Notes: generated from the letters alone by a model not told the origin. Positions 46,920 through 57,431 are shown, counted from the first letter of the stretch. The stretch: 64,000 nucleotides of DNA from Gerris lacustris (GCA_951217055.1 OX578277.1:55881044-55945043), one strand, 5' to 3'. Numbers and translations: made by a program.

Positions 46920-47077
46920 ATGTTTAAGACTGAATCACAGAAGAATACATTCCTTGAACAAACCAAAGCTGCGAGAGAAGAGAGAGCTCTTGAAAAGAAA
47001 AAGGAAGTTGCCGTGACAAAAGTCCAGGCTGCTGTTAGGGGATGGTTACAGCGAATCCATTTCCGAAAAGCCATTTT
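46920..47077 (+). CDS. UBE3B: UBE3B coding exon 1 (IQ motif)
   Basis: ATG at 46920 opens 52 codons plus two bases, ending at a good donor (TT|GTAAGAAA). The protein starts MFKTESQKNTFLEQTKAARE and has the IQ-type motif VQAAVRGWLQR at residues 35-45. The family start is of the form MF…A-R-x-A-R-E-E-R followed by an IQ motif, which matches. UBE3B is a HECT-type E3 ubiquitin ligase linked to mitochondria and calmodulin: it takes ubiquitin from an E2 onto a HECT cysteine and passes it to substrates. The start is chosen by homology and codon phase. Lys/Glu-rich residues 19-30 are probably helical. The exon joins 47873 in frame (TT+A = Leu). Confidence 0.85.
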
Positions 47078-47872
47078 GTAAGAAATTTATTGTTCCCTGT
47101 TGCTACAACTCTTGCTCAAACACTTGCTACAACATAGCACACTAACAGTGATAGTTTGTTTTGGAAGTCATCACTTCCTAAACTTACCAGTCCAACAGAT
47201 TGTTTTTGTTAAAACTTAATATGAGCCCAAAGTCCAATATCTCTAATATTATTATTCCAAATTACTTATCTATTTTTTTTTTCATGAGATAGTCTTAAAA
47301 TCTTTTTTTTTTTTTTATGAGATAGTCTTAAACAGTTGTTTTCTTGAGCCAAAACTAACCGTTAATTAGCTCTCTTGATGGTTATGATTCTTTCACACTT
47401 GATTGAAGTGATCCATGTTCATACAGTAAAACTTAACTTTTTCTACATCTGTGAGGACACAATCCCTTTCTCTTATAAACTGTCAGACAAGATGTACTTG
47501 ATAAAAAAGATATTATAATCATGCATATACCCAGGAAAGTTTTTTTTCTTAAAAGTAGGTGCTAATAATGAAGTTTATATTGATGTTACAGACACAATAT
47601 AGATTAACTCAAGACATTTTTAGCCATGTTAACCCTGATAAGAAAGCTACGTTTTACATTATTGTGCTTCCAGGTGTTATCAGACTTAGTACATACCTAC
47701 CTATTAACTTATTAAAACCATAATTTGATCAAACACTTAGGAGAAAGTAAGATCTTTACATTAAAGGTTCACCAAACCTCTGTGCAAAAGTAATGCTACC
47801 AACCTTATACAATTCACATAGAGAAAAAAATCTAATATTATTATTATTTTTTTTTTTTTTAATTTGTTTTAG

Positions 47873-48013
47873 AAAACAAGTGTCTGAAGAACTGCCCGAT
47901 GACTTAAAAGGCTCAAATGCTATTCCTGCTGTTAGAGTATATGTTACCATAAACAGATTTCTTCTAGTCTGGAAAAGAGACGAGGATCGTGAATTATTTG
48001 AAAAATTATGCAG
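47873..48013 (+). CDS. UBE3B: UBE3B coding exon 2
   Basis: The acceptor TTTTTTTAATTTGTTTTAG and donor GCAG|GTAATTA bound 141 nt. One base completes the exon 1 codon; 46 codons follow (KQVSEELPDDLKG … TINRFLLVWKRDEDRELFEK, then LC), with two bases left over. The segment around R-F-L-L-V-W-K-R…E-L-F-E-K-L-C-R matches the family's L-F-L-F…D-x-E-R-F-E-K-L-C-R region, right after the IQ motif. Intron 1 is 795 bp. A frame on the opposite strand here is a shadow. Confidence 0.88.
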
Positions 48014-48339
48014 GTAATTAATACTTTTTTCTTGTATTATCTTTTTTTGGCTAATCATTAATGGTTATGTTATGGTGGAAGATTTTATTCCCGAAAAAAC
48101 ATCTAATATTAATAAAAGTGGTTCGATTGTAATTTATATCCATTTTTTAATTTCTCATATAGTACATAGAATATACAAAGTATTGTGAGGTTACCTGAGT
48201 CCAAAAAATAGATTTTTAAATAAATTGGTTGGGCGTGAAGTCTCACGTAAAAGGGTTTCGTTGGTATTGTTGTTAGTATAAGGATTTCGCTGTACACAAA
48301 ATTAGTATAAGAGGGGGGCAGGGACGAAAAGTTTGATGT

Positions 48340-48960
48340 CTTTTTTTCAAAATGGTGTGGAAAATTAAAAACTAACTACAAGTGTTATATATTTTTGTAA
48401 TCTACTCTTCAATACCTTATATTTGATATCCCACTCAAAATTTAAAAAACAAATTCCCCGTGACAGGAATTAGCCGCCATATTGGATTCCCAGTTAATCA
48501 GATTAAATTGGTATTCTTATTTTTTCTTTGGCCTAGCAGGCTGCACATTTTGCATATTTCTTTTTATATTTTTAGTAACAGCAGAAATACAGTTTTTTGG
48601 GGGCGGGGGACATGCAAAATTTTGATGTTTTTTGACAAAATGAAGCGGAAAATTAAACACTAACCACAGGTGTTATTTATTTTTGTAATCTAATCTTCAA
48701 TACCTTTCATTTGGTACCCCACTCAAAATGTTAAAATATTTTTTCCCCGTGACAGGTATTAGCCGCCATTTTGGATTCGCAGTTAATCAGATCAAATTAG
48801 TATTCTTATTTTTTCTTTGACCCAGCATACCACACATTTTGCATATTTTTTTTATATTTTTAGTAACAGTAGAAATATAGTTTTAGGGGGGTGGACATGC
48901 AAAATTTTGGATGTTTTTTGACAAAATGGGGTGGAAAATTAAACATTAACAGCAGGTGTT
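48340..48960 (-). repeat. Composite satellite family B, locus 2 (reversed)
   Basis: Two monomers of about 288 bp plus a partial third: AAAATTAAACACTAACCACA, CTAATCTTCAATACCTTTCA, TTTGGTACCCCACTCAAAAT, CCCCGTGACAGGTATTAGCC. Reversed, GAGTGGGGTACCAAATG…GAAGAGTAG matches the monomers at 28250 and 52547. It lies within UBE3B intron 2. Confidence 0.7.
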
Positions 48961-49406
48961 ATAGGTACTTTTTTTTGCTTTTTACCAAATGTCTCGAACC
49001 GTATTGAAAAGTTTGTTCTTCATAAAATGTTCAACAACAAATTTTCGATAATGGTCCTATAAAATGTTTTTTTAGCTCTAACGGTTTTTGAGTTACATAA
49101 GCGCTCATAATATAGTAGGATTAGGGTGCAAAAGAACGCTTTTATTAGGGATTTCTGACCTCAAGCCACCCTATATTTATTTTTTTAAATAGATTTTTGA
49201 CTCCTACTAAATTTTTCATTCCTCAAATTCCCCCCCCCCCTCATAGACCCCCCTCCTCCTAGACCCCCCCCCCCCTTTACTACTGCAACTCCCAACCCTT
49301 TTACTGCAAGACCCAAAAACTAAAAAAAACAACCCTATTTTCCTTATTTCTTTGGTCTCTAGGGATGATAAATTAATATTTTTATATTAATTTATTGTCT
49401 TTGCAG

Positions 49407-49476
49407 TATTTTGCCCAATCCTGGGCATCATAAAGCCTTGTCTGAAATTATGATTGTGGTTTATAAATTTGTTTGG
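49407..49476 (+). other. Cryptic 70-nt exon candidate in UBE3B intron 2
   Basis: ATTTATTGTCTTTGCAG|TATTTTGCC and TTTGTTTGG|GTGAGTAG are good splice sites around 70 nt. In the exon 2 frame it reads S-ILPNPGHHKALSEIMIVVYK-FVW without a stop. Since 70 is 3n+1, joining to exon 3 (GTA TCT GGT AAT GAG TAT TGA) gives a stop after six codons. Direct exon 2 to exon 3 joining gives the conserved protein, so this block is not part of the main product. It could be a poison exon, a decayed exon, or chance. Confidence 0.35.
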
Positions 49477-49681
49477 GTGAGTAGTAACAATTAAAACAAA
49501 TTAAATCAATCTATAGTTCAGCAGTTACTAAAGGGATTAACAACTAATTAATAACGTAAAATAAAGATTTCTCAAAAATAGTTTTGAGAAATGATTATAT
49601 TTATAATAATTTTGATTACTTATATAAAATTATATTTTGTTCTAAAATCTTGTCTCTTTAATTGAATCTAATGATATAATA

Positions 49682-50130
49682 GTCAGGGTGCCCATAGGCA
49701 AAAAAGTAACTTATACATACTCTTTCCAAACCTTTTTGTATGGCTTGTTTAGGCCAAATCTGACACCGTTTTCCTCTGTGACTTTTTTTAGTTTTGGGGC
49801 GTTTTTTTTTTATTTGAACCCTAAAATTTTGACGCGTCAGACTAGAAAATCGGAAAAAGTTCTGTGTCAGACAATATATTAAAATGTTGATTTATTGAGA
49901 TGATTAGTGTGACGTCACAAAAGCTTTCGAAAATTTAACTCAGTGTTTGTTATGTTCCTTTTTCTTATCACCTCTTATCAAACCCATGTAAAATGAATGG
50001 GAGAATTTTCTCAACTTTTTAAATAATTAATTATTAAATTATTATTGATTTATAAGAGTTTTCACCCTTTGAACATTGTTGTACCAAGTCTTTTTTAACG
50101 AGTGTAGCAAAGAAAACATTAAAAACTTTT
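49682..50130 (+). repeat. Inverted repeat arm 1
   Basis: TCAGGGTGCCCATAGGCAAA … GTGACGTCACAAAAGCTTTC … CCATGTAAAATGAATGGGAG matches 55520-56145 in reverse orientation over at least 440 bp. The outer border CAGGGTGCCCATAGG resembles a hAT-like terminus. It probably represents one copy of an interspersed repeat; the hAT element at 50160 inserted near its inner end. Confidence 0.8.
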
Positions 50131-50159
50131 GTTTCAGTTATTTAAAATGAGTATGTGTG

Positions 50160-51744
50160 CAGGGCCGCTGAGAGGATTTCCGGGCCCCTGGGCAAGTTAG
50201 CACCTGGGCCCCTTTGAACAAATAAGGGGGGGGGGGGGGGGTCCGGGGGTCCTCCCCCGGAAAAATTTTTAAAATTTAATTACCAAAATATGAGTTTTAA
50301 AGATTTCTGAGGGCAACTTGGTCCTTAGAGGAAAAGATGTTTGGTGGGGACAAATTTTTATGTTAAACTAAGATGGGCTAAAAAAAACCCAAATAATTGA
50401 GTAGTTTTGTAGCAGATATCATTAAAAAACCTTCTTTTACACTTTGTAAAATACATTATATAAAATAAAACATAATATAAATTGTTTGCTAAAATAGTGA
50501 GATTAAGAAAAAACAAATCAAAATGATTAAGTTACGCATCTTCTTTTTATACAAAAGTTGCATTACTAGGAAAAAATATTAATACCAGTATGCCAATATG
50601 ATTTGTCTGTCAGTTTCTCTCCTATAAATCAACATCGACCATATTGAATAAGATAAAAATCTAAGTACATAACTAAATAAAACACTAAAGTTCAAACTTC
50701 CATACTTATGACACATTTGGAATAATTTTATGTTCTTCACAATTAGTGATGAACTTAGCATCTGGGCCCCTTTGAACAAATAACGGCGGGGGGTCCGGGA
50801 AATATTTAAAAATATAAGAGCAAAAAGATGAGTTTTAAGAATTTCTGAGGGCAAGTTTGTCCTAAATAAAAGATGTTTTATTTATATTATAATTTCAAAT
50901 ACATATGTACTGCTGGTTAAGTTTGTATTTGTGTCTGTTTAATTTCCATTGCGTGAATCAACTTTGCCTCCCAAACTTAGCTAGGTCATTAGGGGCCGCG
51001 CGGCCGTCGCAAAAAAAAAACAAAAAAAAATCTTAAGAAAAAAAAAACAAAAATAACATTTGCGTTCAGAACTGAATGGTGTCCCCTTACAATAGTATAG
51101 AAGTATAATTCCAAGTTAGATTTTATTATGCTCTCAAGGGGCCTCTACCGACATTGGTTCAAAGATAGTAGTTTCAAGTTTTTTTTTTTAGATTTGGGGG
51201 CCCCTTGGCTCCGGGGCCCACCCGCAATTCGGGCCTATTATAGTTATGCCACTAATAACAATATCCATCTTGCCTTTTTAGTTGTTAAAAATCCAGAGCC
51301 GCCCCTGGAAGCCCGGGGCTCAAGAGGGCCCGAGCCTGTCCCTCCCAAACTTAGCTAGGGCATAGGGGCCCCACGCCAAAAAAAAAAATTGATGAGAAAA
51401 GAAAAGAAAAAAACATTTGCATTCAGAACTGAATGGGGTCCCCTTTACAATAGTATAGAAGTATAATTTTAAGTTAAATTTTATTATGCTCTAAAGGGGC
51501 CCCTACCGACATTGGTACAAATATAGTAATTTCATATTTTTATTTGGATTTGGGGGCCCCAAATCCCCTTGGTACCGGGGTCCGCCCACAGTTCGGGCCC
51601 ATAGTTATGCCACTAATTACAATATCCATCTTGCCTTTTTTGATTGTAAAAAACCATAGCCGTCCCCCGGAGGCCCGGGCCCCCTAGAGACCCGGGCCCC
51701 TGGGCATATGCCCCCCCCCCCCCCCCCCCCTGTCGGCGGCCCTG
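50160..51744. mobile_element. 1.6-kb hAT-type element with perfect 8-bp target duplication
   Basis: The termini CAGGGCCGCTGAGAGG and CTGTCGGCGGCCCTG are inverted (13 of 15). TATGTGTG flanks it at 50152-50159 and 51745-51752. Inside are G-runs and C-runs (50227, 51711). There are two direct copies of a block of about 280 bp (from about 50975 and about 51345: CCCAAACTTAGCTAGG … TTCAGAACTGAATGG … AAGTATAATT … CCTACCGACATTGG), and a repeated CTGGGCCCCTTTGAACAAAT (50204, 50762). No transposase frame. Confidence 0.88.
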
Positions 51745-51752
51745 TATGTGTG

Positions 51753-52290
51753 TGAAGGGTCATATCATCGAAAAAGCTATTTGAGTTTTAATCTTTATAC
51801 TTGATTTTTTGTATTTCCTGTTGCCATAAAAATTCACAGGGTGTGTTCGTGTTCATATTGTGTGTCCGAAAATAAATTTTCCTCAAGCTTTGAAACTCAA
51901 TGAAGTATACTCAGGGTACAGGACTTGTAGAAAGATTTTTTGTTATCTATATTAACGAGTATAATAATATAAGATATGAGTGCCTCGCATGTATACTTGT
52001 TTAAAATTTTGATTAAAAAACTAATTTAATACATTAATTTAATATTACTTAAGTACTCTGACATACTTTTACGAAGAATAGCTTTGTCCTCCGAAAAAAA
52101 TGAAGTATAGATGAAATTTTCATAACGCTCGAGAAGGTGGAAGACATAATATAATATATAATAATAATAATAATAACCATTTATTGCTTTTTTTTATAAC
52201 AAATAACAAATAATTATAATGTTTTACACTGATTTCCTAGCAAATCGGTACGTAGCCGTGGTTCCCTTGTGGGGTTGGAGTTGGTCGCAG
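51753..52290. other. Non-coding intron stretch
   Basis: AT-rich, no exon. A (TAA)n tract occurs near 52156-52180. Confidence 0.5.
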
Positions 52291-52294
52291 CCAC

Positions 52295-53495
52295 TTTTTC
52301 TCCTTTTTAGGGTTTTGTAGATTCTTCTCAAAACCCTTATGCCGAGGGTGATGTGTCCGTCTGTCCGTCGCTCTTTGGTTCATAGGGCCCGAACCGTTTA
52401 AGCTATAGAGCTGAAATTTGAAATACTGGTGTAACTTTTTGACCCAACCACAGGAAAAATATACAGAAGTTCAAAATTAAATATGCGCATGCGCAATTCG
52501 CAAAAATGTTGTAAACTCATAAATTTATATTTTTTTTTAATTTTCGAGTGGGGTATCAAATAAAAGCTGCTGAAGAGTAGGACGCAAATATATATATGCT
52601 TTTGTAAATTTTGCATTCCTTATTGGGTAAAAAAATCAAAATATACCCAAAAAAAATTTCCTCCCCCCCAACCACTATACTTCGGCTGGTCCTAAAATTT
52701 CGAAAAAAATCATGCTAATGCCTTATTGTGGGGCGATGAAAATTCCGGGAGTTCATCCCAAATTTTAAAAAATTGCCAATTTTGGGCGCGAAAATTTGAA
52801 GTGCGCCAAAAATGTTATTTTCTTAAAATTTTGAGTTGGGTATCAAATGAATGCTGCTGAAGAGTAGGACGCAAAGATATATATACATTTTTAAATTTTG
52901 CATCCCTTATTGGGTAAAAAAATCAAAATATACCCAAAAAAAATTCCCCCCCCCCCAACCACTATACTTCGGCTGGTCCTAAAATTTCGAAATAATTCAT
53001 GCTAATACCTTATTGTGGGGCGATGAAAATTCCGGGAGTTCATCCCAAATTTTAAAAAATTGCTAAATTTGGGCGCGAAAATTTGAAGTGCGCCAAAAAT
53101 TTTATTTTTTTAAAATTTTGAGGTGGGTATCATATGAAAGCTGGTGGAGAGTAGGATACAAATATATATTTGCTTTTTCAAATTTTTCATTCTTTATTCA
53201 TTTTATAAGTCAAAATATACTCCAAAAATTTCCCCCCTCCCCAACCACTATATAACGGGTGGTCCTAAAATTTTGAAATAATTCATGGTTATACCTTATG
53301 GTGAAGCGATGGAAATGGTCTGAAAAAATGAATTTTTCTAGTCGTTATTACCGATGAAAAACATTGTGACCCCCCGGGGGATCGAACCCGGACCCTTGAG
53401 ATCGAAGAATATAATCATAATTACATAACGGGCATGCTTAATCTTCTACAAAACCCTAAAAAGTACTTGGACGCAAGTACTTCCCTGTGATTTTT
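52295..53495 (+). mobile_element. Composite satellite family B, locus 3, with terminal inverted motif
   Basis: The left CTTTTTAGGGTTTTGTAGATT (52301) and right AATCTTCTACAAAACCCTAA AAAG (53441) are inverted, suggesting element ends. Between them are three monomers of 285-288 bp (from 52547, 52832 and 53120) with GGGTATCAAATGAA, GCTGCTGAAGAGTAGGACGC, a C-run, CAACCACTATACTTCGGCTG and GGGGCGATGAAAATTCCGGG. A tRNA-like reverse B box follows (GGGGGATCGAACCCGGACCC at 53374). No protein. Confidence 0.65.
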
Positions 53496-53766
53496 TTAGC
53501 ATAAGATTATAATAACAATAACTAATTTTCAATATAAATTCTTCACTGACTTTACATGATTTATTTCAGATTAATATATTATTTACACATCATTCTACTT
53601 ATAAGACATTATACTACTTCATTAAATGATATTTAATGATTATTAATAAATAATTAAACAAACCATTCAATGCTACAACACTAGTTAGTAAATATTTTCG
53701 ACAGAATTTAGCATTAAAATTAGTTAATTTAATTGAAAAAAAAATAAATTTAAAATTTTTAAATTC

Positions 53767-53801
<35 letters not shown>

Positions 53802-53892
53802 TTTTTTTTAAATTAATTTAAATTAAAATTTGTTAATTTAGCATTAATTAACAAATAATTTAACAAAAACACAGATTACTAAATATTTAAAT
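53496..53892. other. AT-rich stretch
   Basis: Low-complexity, with a (TTA)n tract near 53775-53800; no feature. Confidence 0.5.
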
Positions 53893-53975
53893 TTAAATCA
53901 AATTATAATTATTATTAACTACGGGAAACAGACAGTGAAAAATACACTCCAGCGCCGGGATCCTGTTACCCAGGT
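53893..53975 (-). mobile_element. SINE tail fragment
   Basis: TTTAAATCAAATTATAATTA, TTATTAACTACGGG and CACTCCAGCGCCGGGATC match the 3' half of the SINE at 40258-40398. The head is missing, and the RTE fragment adjoins. Confidence 0.55.
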
Positions 53976-53984
53976 TCGATGTTA

Positions 53985-54498
53985 CCCAGGTTTCACATGC
54001 ATATATAAGTACAGGCAGGACACACATGCTCCAAAGTCTACTTTTTCTTTCCTGATTAACCTCTGATCTGAAGAGATACCTATACTTGTTGTAACTTTGC
54101 CATCCTATAGCTATTCTCCTGCTGATTTCTTTATCTTCAGGGTTGATTTCTGAATTAATTATACTTCCTAGATAGATGTAAGATTCTATTATTTCAATTT
54201 CTGTGCTCATTTTGTTTTCTTCAGTATTTATTTTCATGAACTTAGTTTTGCTTTTATTTATTTCTAGTCCTACCTTTTTTGTTTCATCCTTTAGTTCTTC
54301 AAGCATTTTTTCAGCCTCTTCAAAATTTTTCGCAATCAAGCACAAGTCGTCGGCAAATGCCAGCCTGTTCAACCATTCTCCTTCCACTTTTATTCCACAC
54401 CCCTCCCACTGTAGTTTCCGACACGCTCTCTCTAACACAGCAGTAAAAATTTTTGCAGACGGAACGTTGCCTTGCCTTGTTCCTCTTTCAACGTTCAC
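53985..54498 (-). pseudogene. RTE reverse transcriptase active site and thumb
   Basis: Begins VNVERGTRQGNVPSAKIFTA (the G-x-R-Q-G-D/N-x-x-S-P block with Pro/Ser changes). It has LAFADDLCLI (the FADD catalytic box, intact) and SYIYLGSIINSE, then …RRIAIGWQSYNKY…, the R-R-I-x-x-G-W-x-A/S-F motif typical of RTE. It has been truncated where the SINE-like sequence begins near 53985. Confidence 0.85.
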
Positions 54499-55006
54499 TG
54501 TCCTCCTTTCCTTTTCGAAAGTAATTTGTAATTTGGCTCCATCATATATATATATTGGAATATTTTAATATAATCTTGATTTAGACCTGATAACTTGAGC
54601 ATTTCTAATATGGAATGTTTATAGATGGAATCAAAAGCTTGTTTAAAGTCTACGAACACAATAACTAAGGGGAAATTATATTGATACGCATTTCTTATTA
54701 GTTGCTTGACAGTAAGGATGTTGTCTAGCGTCGAGAAGTTCTTTCTAAATCCGGTTTGAGATATGCTTAATTTGGCTTCTAATGACTTGTCTATCCGTCT
54801 AGTTATAATTGTCATAAATATTTTGTAGACAGTCGACAGGAGACTTATCGGGCGATAATTACTTATATCTAGTCTATTCCCTTTTTTAAATAATAACAAT
54901 AAGTGTGCTGTTAGCCATTCATTCGGTACTTTTGTTTCATTTAAACACTGATTATATAGGTGTTGAAGAGCAAGTATAAGAGTTTCACCTCCCGCTTTCA
55001 GTTCTT
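54495..55006 (-). pseudogene. RTE reverse transcriptase fingers/palm
   Basis: …LLFKKGNRLDISNYRPISLL… then …QTGFRKNFSTLDNILTVKQL…, and VFVDFKQAFDSIYKHSILEM with the first catalytic Asp intact (F-V-D-F-x-x-A-F-D). It ends RKGGQ before a stop. The next block lies in a frame shifted by one nucleotide. Confidence 0.8.
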
Positions 55007-55430
55007 AATTTATTACATTATCTCCTCCTCCTGCTTTTCCATTCTTACTTTTTTTTATGGCCCATTCGATTTCTTGTGGTAGTATCTGAGGTGATTTTAT
55101 TTCTTGACTATATATCGTTAAGTTGCATGCTTCGTTTTTTCCTTCTCCTTTATATATATTTTGAAAGTGGTTACTTATTATTTCAATAATCTCCGATTTG
55201 TCATATTTTATTGTACCATCATTAGATTTCATTGAGACTATTTTGCTCTTTCCTGCTGATACAGATCTCCAATATTTTTTAATACTTCCACCTTTTTCAA
55301 TGGTTTCTTCTATTTCTTTTATTCTCTTCTCTTTACTCCACTCTTTCATATGATTTCTGATCTTTTTTGAGAGATCTACATGTCTTGATCTGTCCTTCCC
55401 GGTGTTCTTCATACAAGACATAATATACAA
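55005..55430 (-). pseudogene. RTE ORF2 linker and first RT block
   Basis: The usable part starts about residue 31 of the frame (…MSCMKNTGKDRSRHVDLSKK…) and ends …AIKKSKNGKAGGGDNVIN, the K-N-x-K-A-x-G-x-D block, at an in-frame TAA (55009-55007). The same frame continues beyond that stop as ELKAGGETLILALQHLYNQC. So a single point mutation divides one ORF. Confidence 0.7.
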
Positions 55431-55519
55431 ACTAAAATAGAAAAACGATTTAAAAAATAAACAATAAATAAGAACGGACCCGGACGGTATCACCACAATA
55501 AAACACACTCATAATAATA

Positions 55520-56145
55520 CTTTTTTAAACCACTAGAACGGCAATTTTTAATGTTTTCTTATCTTACATTGTTAAAATAGACTTAGTATAATAACGTTCA
55601 AAGGTTGAAAAGTCTTATAAATTAATAATAATTTAATAATTAATTATTTCTCTAATTTTTCTCCCATTCATTTTACATGGGATTGATAACAGGTGATAAG
55701 GAAAAGGAACATAACAAACCGAATTGAATAAATTATCGAAAGCTTACGCCATCTTGTGACGTCATTACTAATCATCTCTATAGGGTTCAAATAATGTATC
55801 TTGATAAAATCAGCCAGTTATTAATTAATTTTAATTAATAATAATGGATATAAATTTATATGAACTAATATTAATTAATGATTAATAACCAGCTGATTTT
55901 CTCAAGATACATTATTTGAACCCTATAAATCAACATTTTAATATTGTCTGTCTGATGCAGAACTTTTTCCGATTTTCAAGTCTGACGCGTCAAAATTTTA
56001 GGGTTCAAATAAAAAAAAAAACGCCCCAAAACTAAAAAAAGTCACAGAGGAAAACGGTGTCAGACTTTGCCTAAACAAGCCATACAAAAAGGTTTGGAAA
56101 GAGTATGTATAAGTTACTTTTTTGCCTATGGGCACCCTGACTATA
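55520..56145 (-). repeat. Inverted repeat arm 2
   Basis: Reverse-oriented copy of 49682-50130 (…GGTGTCAGACTTTGCC…GTATGTATAAGTTAC…GCCTATGGGCACCCTGA). It is longer because the MITE at 55783-55923 has inserted. Confidence 0.8.
55783..55923. mobile_element. Palindromic MITE with TATA target duplication
   Basis: GGGTTCAAATAATGTATCTTGA… is mirrored by …TCAAGATACATTATTTGAACCC; arms of about 55 bp, total 141 bp. TATA lies on both sides (55779-55782 and 55924-55927). The other copy of the surrounding repeat (49885-49905, reversed) lacks it and reads CATCTCAATAAATCAAC, an empty-site comparison within this window. Confidence 0.9.
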
Positions 56146-56351
56146 AGTTGTGTTCTTGGGATATTGATGAAAATAAATTTGATTCTATTGAAAATCAAAA
56201 ACAAGAAGTAAACAACCACTTGTTCAAAACTTTTTAAATATGTTAAAAATTAATTTCAATATTTTATTATGATACTGTAAAAGATAAAATAATTCATTTA
56301 TCACTTAATTTTGTATTTAAATCATTCTTAAAAACAAGTAGTATTGTAATA

Positions 56352-56545
56352 GGGCTGCCATAGCCAAGTTGTTAGCGTATTCACAACTTGCCTGAAACTT
56401 AGGTCAAAACACCAAAATATCTGGTTCAAACCTCAGAGAGGTGAGACATATTTCTGATGATCACGTTGAGTAGATGAGAAAAGTGGTTGAAGCCTCTGCT
56501 CTGTATCTGATGATGTATTAAACAGGACGAAGTATATATATAAAA
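56352..56545 (+). mobile_element. tRNA-derived SINE
   Basis: GGGCTGCCATAGCCAAGTTG TTAGCG (A box) and TCTGGTTCAAACCTC (B box) are followed by GTGAGACATATTTCTGATGA, GTAGATGAGAAAAGTGG and a tail ending TATATATATAAAAAAAG. The body matches 34024-34148. The tRNA-like part has no paired acceptor stem. Confidence 0.8.
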
Positions 56546-56721
56546 AAAGAGAAAGTAATATTACATAAAAACCTAAATGTTAGTATACCAGGGTAAAATA
56601 GTTGTACTCACAGCTGATAATTTTGAATGACGTGTGATGGTGTGGCACTTAATTTGACTTTGGCGTTCTTAATAGGTGTAAACAAGCTAAATTAACTTTT
56701 AATTCTTTAATTGTATTTCAG

Positions 56722-57049
56722 GTATCTGGTAATGAGTATTGAATCTGACTCACCGAAGTTGAGTTATATTTCTGTTGCTTTAAATAAAGAATTTGCTCTA
56801 AATTGGATCAAACAAATTAAGGATATTCTGTATAAATGTTGCGAATATTTGGAACAACTCAAGCCAGAACTTTCTGTGGATATGAAATCAATATTACTTT
56901 TTTTGCACACTCTTGTTTCATTCACCGCTTCTAAAACATGGAGGATCTTGCAGTCAAAGGCTATGGAACCTTTAAGGCCAGGGATGAATCAGCTTTGTGC
57001 AAACATTATGGGACATCTCTTTATGAGGGGATTTTATCTCACTCTCAAC
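56722..57049 (+). CDS. UBE3B: UBE3B coding exon 3
   Basis: The acceptor AATTGTATTTCAG and donor CTCAAC|GTAAGTATA bound 328 nt. With AG from exon 2 the first codon is Arg, giving CRYLVMSIESDSPKLSYISV … WIKQIKDILYKCCEYLEQLK … LRPGMNQLCANIMGHLFMRG, then FYLTLN. This matches the UBE3B region L-C-R…W-I-Q-Q-I-K…C-C-x-F-L-K-Q-L-K-P…L-R-P-x-M-N-x-x-C-A-N-I-M-G-H-L closely. The exon ends in phase 0. With exons 1-2 it gives 209 residues, about a fifth of the usual length of around 1,070. Later exons, including the HECT catalytic domain, are not in this window, and the downstream intron contains the BEL element. Confidence 0.93.
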
Positions 57050-57431
57050 GTAAGTATATCTCTTATCATTTCTATCCCTTATATCTCCTATAAATTAATA
57101 TTTTGATTAAGCAAACAATGGAAAGATATTAAATTTAATTGATTATGCACGTTGTATTTTATTTTATTACTAAGAAATGATGTATACTAAATCCCTCAAT
57201 GTATTCAAACTATTTAATTTACCTTTTTCAAACCATTTTGAATATTTGATTGAAAACCCAACTGAAATCTATTTATTTAACTTTGGACATATATGTATAA
57301 TTAATCATAACACTTAATTCGGTCACATTAACAGTGCTTAAACAGAGAAGGTTTATGTCACATTTTATTAATTCAAAATAATTTTTCCCCAAGACATTTC
57401 TGACCTAGAAAATTAAACCCCACACTACACT
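57050..57431 (+). other. UBE3B intron sequence before the BEL element
   Basis: AT-rich, non-coding; starts at the GTAAGTATA donor. No feature. Confidence 0.6.

Larger units (their letters stand above)
53985..55430 (-). mobile_element. RTE-clade LINE fragment
   Basis: The minus-strand ORF2 segment runs from the linker after the endonuclease through the reverse transcriptase palm and thumb. It is truncated at both ends: the endonuclease is absent upstream of about 55430 and there is no 3' tail. It is interrupted by one in-frame stop and one frameshift, and lies inside UBE3B intron 2 in antisense. Confidence 0.8.

Noticed and set aside
49682..56145. The inverted arms as terminal repeats of a 6.4-kb DNA transposon (Maverick-like).
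   Set aside because: No transposase, integrase, polymerase or capsid genes inside. The interior is unrelated repeats plus an RTE LINE, the flanks show no target duplication, and the arms lie between UBE3B exons 2 and 3.
57050..57106. Continuation of UBE3B exon 3 past 57049 (frame stays open to 57106).
   Set aside because: The family match ends at FYLTLN and a strong donor CTCAAC|GTAAGTATA is present; the extension is hydrophobic intron sequence.
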